6,711 nt of DNA, taken from positions 1 to 6,711 of the forward strand of contig JAGLDA010000064.1 in assembly GCA_023145955.1 (NCBI GenBank), given 5' to 3'. A program made the translations under genes and the position numbers. The notes beneath the pieces are model-generated. The model was not told the origin of the DNA. It did no database searches and saw only the letters and a list, made by a program, of their open reading frames with translations. Positions 1 to 5,452 of the stretch are shown in pieces (position 1 is the stretch's first letter; the number at the start of each line of letters is the position of its first letter). The stretch comes from Bacteroidales bacterium. GTDB taxonomy: Bacteria; Bacteroidota; Bacteroidia; Bacteroidales; UBA1556.

Positions 1-211
1 TAAATACACAGGTTGGTTAGAAATTTTGGGTTGCGGAATGGTCGATCCTAATGTACTTAACAACTGTGGTATTGATAGCAATGAATATACTGGCTTTGCC
101 TTTGGAATGGGAGTAGAGCGTATAGCAATGCTAAAATATCAAGTTAAGGATTTAAGATATTTCTTTGAGAATGATAAGCGTTTCTTGGATCAGTTTACAG
201 GAGCTTATTAA
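1..211 (+). CDS. pheS: Phenylalanine-tRNA ligase alpha subunit, C-terminal fragment (5' end outside window)
   Basis: This is the last 69 codons of the catalytic alpha subunit of phenylalanyl-tRNA synthetase, a cytoplasmic alpha2-beta2 class II enzyme that attaches phenylalanine to tRNA-Phe. The first complete codon is at 2-4 and the TAA stop at 209-211. The fragment opens with KYTGWLEILGCGMVDPNV, the conserved strand before motif 3, and continues with class II motif 3, GFAFGMGVER (visible residues 31-40), whose terminal Arg (codon 119-121) contacts ATP in this family. The ending DLRYFFENDKRFLDQF is the usual PheS C-terminus, so the 3' end is natural and not truncated. Motifs 1 and 2 and the N-terminal coiled coil lie upstream of the window. 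pheT, the beta-subunit gene, does not follow; cysS comes next after a 151-nt gap. Identification is firm from the motif 3 block. Confidence 0.96.
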   Translation, partial: KYTGWLEILGCGMVDPNVLNNCGIDSNEYTGFAFGMGVERIAMLKYQVKDLRYFFENDKRFLDQFTGAY

Positions 212-257
212 AATATATTTGAAATAATATGTCAAACACTATGTTGTTTTTGAAACC

Positions 258-283
258 GTCACTTCGATAGTGATCAGTATAAC
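258..283. repeat. Possible degenerate intergenic palindromic repeat
   Basis: In the pheS-cysS gap there is a short dyad: TCACT (259-263) can pair with AGTGA (269-273) around the loop TCGAT. The wider segment has ends GTCACTTCGA and TCAGTATAAC. From memory, this resembles the GTCACTTCGA...CTCAGT...GAC palindromic elements scattered between genes in many Bacteroidota genomes. No T run follows, so it is not a standard intrinsic terminator. The resemblance is recalled, not searched, and only one copy is in the window. It could equally be a chance hairpin. Confidence 0.3.
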
Positions 284-318
284 ACCCTTGCCTTTGACAC
301 GTTATTTCTAAAAATTTA

Positions 319-348
319 ATTGAAGTTTTATCATCAATAGCTTTTTTT
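319..348 (+). terminator. Weak hairpin plus T run between pheS and cysS
   Basis: ATTGA (319-323) can pair with TCAAT (334-338) across a 10-nt loop, and a run of seven T (342-348) follows three bases later. A TAAAAA stretch at 309-314 could also pair with the T run and lengthen the structure. The stem is short and all AT apart from one G-C pair, and it lies only 14 nt before the cysS start. It may be a poor terminator for pheS, a leader structure of cysS, or just AT-rich spacer. Confidence 0.22.
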
Positions 349-362
349 AAACAACAATAATT

Positions 363-1841
363 ATGAGTAAAATAAAATCAAATAGACTAAAATTATACGA
401 TTCTTTATCAAGAAAGAAACAGGTTTTTGAGCCTTTAAATAGCCCAAATGTTGGAATGTATGTTTGCGGTCCAACGGTATATGGCGATCCGCATTTAGGG
501 CATGCTCGACCAGGCATTTCTTTTGATATTGTTTTTAGATATTTGAAACATCTGGGATATAAAGTGCGCTATGTTCGTAATATTACCGACGTTGGACACC
601 TTGAGAATGATGCAGACCATGGAGAAGATAAAATAGCCAAAAAAGCTAGACTTGAGCAGCTTGAACCAATGGAAATTGCTCAGCAATATGCCGATAGTTA
701 TATGGATAGTATGGATGCGCTAAATGTGGAGCGCCCTAGTATTCAGCCTCGTGCCTCTGGGCATATTATTGAGCAAATGGAGATGGTAACCAGAATTCTA
801 GATTCAGGATTTGCATACGAATCTAAAGGCTCAGTTTATTTTGATGTAAAAAAATATAATGAGAAGCATGATTATGGTAAACTTTCGGGAAGAAAGTTGG
901 AAGATGTGCTTGAGAATACTCGTGCCTTAGATGGGCAAGATGAAAAGCGCGATAATGCAGATTTTGCTATATGGAAAAATGCTGCACCTGAACATATTAT
1001 GAGATGGAATTCGCCTTGGGGTAGTGGTTTCCCAGGCTGGCATATGGAATGCTCTGCCATGAGTGCAAAATATTTAGGACAGAAGTTTGATATTCATGGC
1101 GGAGGTATGGATTTAAAATTTCCTCATCACGAATCGGAAATAGCTCAGAGTGTAGCGGCCAATAGCTGTGAACCTGCGAAATATTGGATGCATAATAATA
1201 TGGTTACTATTGATGGGCAAAAAATGGGAAAATCTTTGAATAACTTTATCACTTTAGTGGAGTTTTTCACAGGAAATCATGATTTCTTGAGCCAAGCATT
1301 CGATCCAATGACGATTCGTTTCTTTATTCTTCAAGCTCATTATAGATCTACCGTTGATTTTTCTAATGAAGCACTAATAGCTGCCGAAAAAGGTTTTGAA
1401 AAACTAATGAAAGCATCCCATACCTTATCTGAGTTAGTGGCTGGAGAGTCATCAGATTTTGATGTAAAAGGGTGGAAAGAAAAATGCTACTTAGCAATGG
1501 ATGATGATTTTAATACTCCTATATTAATAGCTCATTTGTTTGATGCGGTAAAAGTTATAAACTCTGCCAAGGCGGGCAAAATGGCTTTAAGCATTGATGA
1601 TTTAGCTTTGCTAAAATCTACTTTTGATACTTTTGTATTCGAGATATTGGGTTTTAAGGCTGATGCTAAAAATAATGATAGTGCAAATATGAGTGGTGAA
1701 CTTATTGAGATGCTTTTAAAAATGCGTCATAAGGCTAAGATGAATAAAGACTGGGCTTCTGCCGATGAAATAAGAAATCAGCTCATAGAGCTTGGTGTTA
1801 ATATTAAAGACACCAAAGATGGTGCTGAATGGGAGATTTAA
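363..1841 (+). CDS. cysS: Cysteine-tRNA ligase (cysteinyl-tRNA synthetase)
   Basis: This 492-residue class I aminoacyl-tRNA synthetase charges tRNA-Cys with cysteine in the cytoplasm and is normally a monomer. The N-terminal block VGMYVCGPTVYGDPHLGHARP carries the zinc-ligand Cys35 and the HIGH-type signature HLGH (44-47). The other expected zinc ligands are Cys230 in GFPGWHMECSAM and His255 and Glu259 in HGGGMDLKFPHHESEIAQS, by alignment with the E. coli enzyme. The second ATP-binding signature is KMGKS (287-291), with Gly where KMSKS has Ser. The C-terminal helical DALR-type region and anticodon-binding end (about 330-492, including MDDDFNTP and ADEIRNQLIELGV) are present, so the gene looks complete and slightly longer than the E. 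coli protein (461 aa). The ATG at 363 gives the usual short lead-in before LKLYDSL; there is no Shine-Dalgarno, only an A-rich leader. The next gene starts 34 nt after the stop with no terminator between, suggesting co-transcription. Confidence 0.97.
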   Translation: MSKIKSNRLKLYDSLSRKKQVFEPLNSPNVGMYVCGPTVYGDPHLGHARPGISFDIVFRYLKHLGYKVRYVRNITDVGHLENDADHGEDKIAKKARLEQLEPMEIAQQYADSYMDSMDALNVERPSIQPRASGHIIEQMEMVTRILDSGFAYESKGSVYFDVKKYNEKHDYGKLSGRKLEDVLENTRALDGQDEKRDNADFAIWKNAAPEHIMRWNSPWGSGFPGWHMECSAMSAKYLGQKFDIHGGGMDLKFPHHESEIAQSVAANSCEPAKYWMHNNMVTIDGQKMGKSLNNFITLVEFFTGNHDFLSQAFDPMTIRFFILQAHYRSTVDFSNEALIAAEKGFEKLMKASHTLSELVAGESSDFDVKGWKEKCYLAMDDDFNTPILIAHLFDAVKVINSAKAGKMALSIDDLALLKSTFDTFVFEILGFKADAKNNDSANMSGELIEMLLKMRHKAKMNKDWASADEIRNQLIELGVNIKDTKDGAEWEI

Positions 1842-1875
1842 TACTATTAGAAAAAATTGAGAAAAGCATATTAAG

Positions 1876-2865
1876 ATGAAATATTTAGCAATAATATTAG
1901 GTTTATTATTAATAGTAAGCTGTGGTGATGATAAGCAAAAAGCAAAAAAGGTAAGCCGTAAGGCAGAAGTAAAAGAAATTATAGTTCCTGTTTTTAATGT
2001 TGATTCAGCATTTAGTTATGTGAAAAAGCAAGTTGCTTTTGGACCAAGAGTGCCAGGTACAAATGCCCATACGGCCTGTGCTACTTATTTTGTAGATTTT
2101 TTCGAAAATCTAAACTTAAAAGTTTATCAGCAGAAATTTAAAGCGAGAAGTTTTGATGGTAAAATATTAAAAGGAAATAATATTATTGCTGCAATAAATC
2201 CAGAAGCAACTAAAAGGATTCTTTTAGCTGCCCATTGGGACTCTCGCCCTTTTGCTGATCATGATGCCGATAAGGAAAATCATTATACTCCTATTGATGG
2301 AGCTAATGATGGAGCAAGTGGTGTTGGTGTATTGATGGAAATTGCTAGACAAATGAGCATTGAAAAACCAAATATTGGCGTAGATATAATTCTTTTCGAC
2401 CTTGAGGATTATGGGCAGCATGCTAGTATCGATCCTAATGTTAATTCTGAAGAAACTTGGTGTTTAGGCTCTCAGCATTGGGCTAAAAATCCTCATATTG
2501 CAGGCTACGATGCGCAATTTGGAATTCTTTTGGATATGGTTGGAGCTGAAGGTGCTACGTTTGGTTACGAATACTATTCAAATAAATATGCTCCGGGAGT
2601 TATACAAAAAGTATGGCGGAGTGCCGCAAGCATTGGTTATGGCGATATATTTACTAAAACCGACGGTGGTGGCGTGCTCGATGATCATGTGTTTATTAAT
2701 AAATACGCATATATCCCTACCATAGATATAATTCATCATTCTCCAAGTTCCACCTCAGGATTTTTTGAGCACTGGCATACTGTTGAAGATGGTATTGATA
2801 AAATATCCAAAAAGAGTCTACAAGCAGTTGGTGAAACTGTTATGGAAGTTGCATATAAGGAGTAA
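1876..2865 (+). CDS. Lipoprotein glutaminyl-peptide cyclotransferase (glutaminyl cyclase), M28 zinc-peptidase fold
   Basis: This 329-residue protein most resembles the M28-fold glutaminyl cyclases of Bacteroidota, which turn N-terminal Gln of exported proteins into pyroglutamate, releasing ammonia. It begins with a signal peptide, MKYLAIILGLLLIVSC, whose lipobox IVSC predicts lipidation at Cys16. Two aspartates follow (C-G-D-D), similar to the acidic surface-export signals of some Bacteroidota lipoproteins, so periplasmic or outer-membrane display is inferred. Matches to the zinc site are Asp145 in GANDGASG, Asp178 in DLEDYG and His301 in EHWHT. Glu177 is the probable general base, with Asp220 (LLDMVG) and Asp269/270 (LDDH) in the positions of other active-site acids. 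Trp195 (TWCLGS) and Trp300 match substrate-pocket tryptophans of animal glutaminyl cyclases. The long WCLGSQHWA and GILLDMVGA blocks favour cyclase over aminopeptidase, but a plain M28 peptidase cannot be excluded. Its position 34 nt after cysS suggests a shared transcript. Confidence 0.85.
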   Translation: MKYLAIILGLLLIVSCGDDKQKAKKVSRKAEVKEIIVPVFNVDSAFSYVKKQVAFGPRVPGTNAHTACATYFVDFFENLNLKVYQQKFKARSFDGKILKGNNIIAAINPEATKRILLAAHWDSRPFADHDADKENHYTPIDGANDGASGVGVLMEIARQMSIEKPNIGVDIILFDLEDYGQHASIDPNVNSEETWCLGSQHWAKNPHIAGYDAQFGILLDMVGAEGATFGYEYYSNKYAPGVIQKVWRSAASIGYGDIFTKTDGGGVLDDHVFINKYAYIPTIDIIHHSPSSTSGFFEHWHTVEDGIDKISKKSLQAVGETVMEVAYKE

Positions 2866-2899
2866 AATAATAATTCAAAGTTGTCTTTTAAAAGTATTC

Positions 2900-2930
2900 G
2901 TTCAATGTTAATAAAAATCAAACCTTGAAC
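2900..2930. repeat. Imperfect inverted repeat upstream of trpS
   Basis: GTTCAATGTT (2900-2909) faces AACCTTGAAC (2921-2930): six perfect pairs, one T/C mismatch and three more pairs around an 11-nt A-rich loop. No T run follows on either strand, so it is not a classical terminator. A separate perfect 10-bp palindrome, CTTTTAAAAG, lies just before it at 2885-2894. It could be the 3' end structure of the cyclase transcript or a protein-binding dyad about 67 nt before the trpS start. Function is unknown. Confidence 0.35.
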
Positions 2931-2983
2931 AAACTATAAACTTTCACCCCCTCTTTTTCCCTAATTTCCATAGATTAATTATT

Positions 2984-2991
2984 TACCTTTG
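2984..2991 (+). promoter_or_regulatory. Bacteroidota-type -7 element (TACCTTTG) of the trpS promoter
   Basis: TACCTTTG is a perfect match to the TAnnTTTG -7 consensus of the Bacteroidota housekeeping sigma factor. It ends five bases before the trpS ATG, so with the usual spacing transcription would begin at or next to the start codon, giving a leaderless or nearly leaderless message. A clear TTG -33 element is not seen at the expected distance; that region is a pyrimidine-rich tract (about 2941-2969). Confidence 0.6.
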
Positions 2992-2996
2992 CCACC

Positions 2997-3995
2997 ATGG
3001 AAACAGTAGTAAGCGGTATAAGACCAACAGGAAATTTACACCTAGGCAATTATTTTGGTGCAGTAAAGAACTTTGTAAAAATGCAGGAATCGCACAACTG
3101 CTATTTTTTTATAGCAGATTACCATTCTTTAACAACGCATCCAACTCCTGCAGATTTGCATGGTAATGTAAGAAATGTGTTGGTAGAATATCTTGCAGCA
3201 GGATTAGATCCTGAAAAATCTACATTATATGTACAGAGTGATGTGCCTGAAACTGCTGAGCTATATCTTCTTTTGAATATGAATGCATATTTGGGAGAAT
3301 TGCAAAGAGTAACTTCTTTTAAAGATAAAGTGCGCCAACAGCCTGATAATGTAAATGCTGGATTATTAACTTATCCTACTCTTATGGCTGCTGATGTAAT
3401 TTTACATAAGGCAACCAAGGTTCCCGTTGGTAAAGATCAAGAGCAAAATCTGGAGATGATGCGTACTTTTGCTCGTCGTTTTAATAATATGTATAATAAA
3501 GAGTTTTTCCCTATTCCATCAGCATTTAATTTTGGTGAGCAATTGGTGAAAGTGCCTGGCCTTGATGGTAGTGGTAAAATGGGTAAGTCCGAAGGTGAAG
3601 GAAATGCTATTTACCTTGGCGAAGACCCTAAAAAACTTCGTAAAAAAGTAATGCGTGCTAAAACAGATTCTGGCCCTACTGAGATGAATCAAGAAAAACC
3701 TGAGGCTATTAATAATTTATTTAAGCTGATGAATATAGTTTCTGGAGAAGATACTTTTCAGCATTTTGACGATTTATATAATAATTGCCAAATTAGATAT
3801 GGTGATTTTAAGAAACAATTAGCTGAGGATATGATTACTTTTACTGAACCTTTTCGTGAAAGAATAGCCGATCTAAATAGTAATGATGAATACCTTGCTA
3901 AAGTTGTGAAAATTGGTGCCGAAAAAGCTCGCGAGAGTGCTGTTAAAACTATAAAAGAAGCTCGTGAGATAGTAGGTTTCAGAAAGTTTTATTAG
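2997..3995 (+). CDS. trpS: Tryptophan-tRNA ligase (tryptophanyl-tRNA synthetase)
   Basis: This 332-residue class I synthetase charges tRNA-Trp with tryptophan in the cytoplasm and acts as a homodimer in this family. The protein starts METVVSGIRPTGNLHLGNYFGA, where HLGN (15-18) is the HIGH-type ATP signature. FFIADYHSLT (38-46 region) and YPTLMAADVILHKAT (126-140) are standard TrpRS blocks; Asp133 in MAADVIL matches the residue that recognises the tryptophan indole in bacterial enzymes. VPVGKDQEQNLE (142-153) follows. The second signature is KMGKS (194-198) in GLDGSGKMGKSEGEGN, Gly replacing Ser as in the CysS of this window. Length is typical of bacterial TrpRS (about 325-335 aa), so the gene is complete. 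The ATG at 2997 is preferred because the conserved SGIRPTG strand begins at residue 6. A -7 box ends five bases upstream and a probable terminator lies 47 nt after the stop, so trpS looks monocistronic. Confidence 0.97.
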   Translation: METVVSGIRPTGNLHLGNYFGAVKNFVKMQESHNCYFFIADYHSLTTHPTPADLHGNVRNVLVEYLAAGLDPEKSTLYVQSDVPETAELYLLLNMNAYLGELQRVTSFKDKVRQQPDNVNAGLLTYPTLMAADVILHKATKVPVGKDQEQNLEMMRTFARRFNNMYNKEFFPIPSAFNFGEQLVKVPGLDGSGKMGKSEGEGNAIYLGEDPKKLRKKVMRAKTDSGPTEMNQEKPEAINNLFKLMNIVSGEDTFQHFDDLYNNCQIRYGDFKKQLAEDMITFTEPFRERIADLNSNDEYLAKVVKIGAEKARESAVKTIKEAREIVGFRKFY

Positions 3996-4042
3996 TATAA
4001 TATCACAATAATTAATTAGTTAAATAACGAATGATTATGAAT

Positions 4043-4068
4043 AGGTAGGCTTTAGGTTTACCTTTTTG
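4043..4068 (+). terminator. Probable intrinsic terminator of trpS
   Basis: AGGTAGGC (4043-4050) pairs with GGTTTACCT-side bases 4056-4063, giving an 8-bp stem (six Watson-Crick, two G-U pairs) with the 5-nt loop TTTAG. A run of five T (4063-4067) overlaps the 3' end of the stem. This is the stem-plus-U-tract form expected of a rho-independent terminator on the + strand. It lies 47 nt after the trpS stop and just before the trkA promoter element. Confidence 0.6.
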
Positions 4069-4071
4069 TAT

Positions 4072-4079
4072 TATCTTTG
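4072..4079 (+). promoter_or_regulatory. Bacteroidota-type -7 element (TATCTTTG) of the trkA-trkH promoter
   Basis: TATCTTTG is a perfect match to TAnnTTTG. Usual spacing places the transcription start near 4084, leaving a leader of roughly 20 nt before the trkA ATG at 4104. The best -33 candidate is the TTTAG at 4051-4055, which is also the loop of the upstream terminator hairpin. The leader has no Shine-Dalgarno sequence. Confidence 0.6.
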
Positions 4080-4103
4080 GTTTTATAATCAATATCCAAA
4101 AGT

Positions 4104-5444
4104 ATGAATATAATAATTGCAGGAGATGGAGAAATGGGATCTCATTTAGCCAAATTGTTATCTAAAGAGGATCATGATATTACTCTAATTAACCCTAATC
4201 CTGATTTTTTGGAGGAAATTTCTAATGAGGCAGATATCCTTACTATGGAAGGAGATGCTGTTCATATATCTGTTCTGCAGATGGCAGGAATTAGTAAATG
4301 TGATTTGTTTATTTCTGTAATGCATATCGAAAACCCAAATATAGTAGCATGTATTATGGCCAAAAAACTTGGCGCAAAGCACTGTATAGCTAGGGTTTCG
4401 GCAATAGAAAACTTGGAGCCAGAAAATAAAAAGATTTTCAAAGAATTGGGAATTGATAATTTGGTAAGCCCTGAAAGGATCGCTGCTAAAGAAATTGTTA
4501 GATTAATTAAGCAAACGGCTGCTGACGAAATATTTGATTTTTCTGAAGGTAAACTTTCTCTTTTTAGTATCAAACTTGATGAGAGAGCTTTGGTAATTAA
4601 TAAATCTTTGCAAGAAATAGATAGAGAACGTGGCGAAATGGGTTTTAGAGCTGTTGCTGTTATTAGAGATGGGCAAACAATAATTCCTAATGGTAATACT
4701 CGCTTTCATTTGGGTGATTTAGCATATATTATTACTAAGCCCGAGGGCGTGGAGCAAATAATGAAAATGGGGGGAAGAACCAAGCAAAAAATGAATAATG
4801 TAATGCTTGTAGGTGGTGGAAGAATAGGCTCTAATGTTGCCCTAAACTTAGAAGATAAAGTAAATCTTAAACTAATAGAAATTGATCGTGACAGATGCTT
4901 TCTTCTTAGCGACATTTTACATAATACATTGATTATTAATGGTGATGTGAGAGATTTAAGTTTACTAGAAGATGAAAATATAAGCTCAATGGATGCCTTT
5001 ATTTCTGTAACTAGAGACTCTGAGACTAATATATTAACTTGCCTATTGGCTAAGAAATATGGAGTAAAAAAGACAATAGCATTAATTGAGAATATGGATT
5101 TTATTGATGTTGCACACAATGTAGGTATTGATACAATTATTAATAAAAAACTTATTGCTTCTAGCTATATCGAGCGTTTTGCTTTTGGAAAAGGAATAGA
5201 ATCGTTTAAAATGCTTAGTGGTGTCGAAGCGGAAGTTCTTGAACTTATTGTGGCTGAAGGTTCTTATATTACTAGCAAAAAAATTGCAGATTTAGAACTA
5301 CCAGAAAATGCAATTATTGGAGGTTTAATAAGAAATAATGTTGCCGTGATTACACGTGGTAGTACTAAGATTGAAGCCGGTGATAAAGTTATTGTTTTCT
5401 CTCTTCCTTCATGTGTGAGAAATGTAAATAAACTATTTAATTAG
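4104..5444 (+). CDS. trkA: Trk system potassium uptake protein TrkA (double RCK/TrkA-N protein)
   Basis: This 446-residue cytoplasmic protein is the regulatory, nucleotide-binding subunit of the Trk potassium uptake system; it forms a ring under the TrkH pore and controls gating. It has the full duplicated layout: TrkA-N 1 (about 1-125, with the Rossmann loop GDGEMG at 7-12), TrkA-C 1 (about 140-220), TrkA-N 2 (about 232-350, with GGGRIG at 237-242) and TrkA-C 2 (about 365-446, ending GDKVIVFSL). Length is close to the E. coli protein (458 aa). In the second half the nucleotide site looks canonical: LIEID (258-261) supplies the acidic residue after strand 2, and SVTRDSETN (301-309) matches the VT-acid-N motif. 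In the first half both differ: LINPN puts Asn30 at the usual acidic position, and SVMHIENPN (71-79) replaces the VT motif. trkH follows 8 nt after the stop, so the two are almost certainly one operon. Confidence 0.95.
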   Translation: MNIIIAGDGEMGSHLAKLLSKEDHDITLINPNPDFLEEISNEADILTMEGDAVHISVLQMAGISKCDLFISVMHIENPNIVACIMAKKLGAKHCIARVSAIENLEPENKKIFKELGIDNLVSPERIAAKEIVRLIKQTAADEIFDFSEGKLSLFSIKLDERALVINKSLQEIDRERGEMGFRAVAVIRDGQTIIPNGNTRFHLGDLAYIITKPEGVEQIMKMGGRTKQKMNNVMLVGGGRIGSNVALNLEDKVNLKLIEIDRDRCFLLSDILHNTLIINGDVRDLSLLEDENISSMDAFISVTRDSETNILTCLLAKKYGVKKTIALIENMDFIDVAHNVGIDTIINKKLIASSYIERFAFGKGIESFKMLSGVEAEVLELIVAEGSYITSKKIADLELPENAIIGGLIRNNVAVITRGSTKIEAGDKVIVFSLPSCVRNVNKLFN

Positions 5445-5452
5445 ATTTTCCA

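Noticed and set aside
232..253. TCAAA...TTTGA hairpin just after pheS as a terminator.
   Set aside because: The stem is five AT-rich pairs, extended only with a bulge, and no T run follows the 3' arm.
287..291. KMGKS instead of KMSKS in CysS (residues 287-291) and TrpS (residues 194-198) as a sign of inactivity.
   Set aside because: Both key lysines and the last serine are kept, the surrounding motifs are intact, and Gly at this position is, to my knowledge, common in Bacteroidota synthetases. Coordinates given are residue numbers in CysS.
289..296. TGCCTTTG upstream of cysS as a -7 promoter element.
   Set aside because: It matches TAnnTTTG at all but one defined position, but the mismatch is at the important A, and no TTG lies at the expected -33 distance. 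Too weak to list as a feature.
2498..2725. A 75-codon + strand frame inside the cyclase gene.
   Set aside because: It lies wholly within the cyclase in another frame; the cyclase frame carries the conserved LLDMVG and LDDH motifs across the same bases.
2991..3000. The trpS start context GCCACCATGG equals the vertebrate Kozak consensus and contains an NcoI site, raising the idea of an engineered construct.
   Set aside because: Flanking DNA is continuous native-looking Bacteroidota sequence, the first G belongs to the TACCTTTG promoter element, and no vector features are present. Coincidence is the simplest reading.
4262..5119. Long minus-strand open frames within trkA (103 and 137 codons).
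   Set aside because: They are antisense to a full, motif-rich TrkA reading frame, have low-complexity Ser/Ile-rich translations and no recognisable domain.
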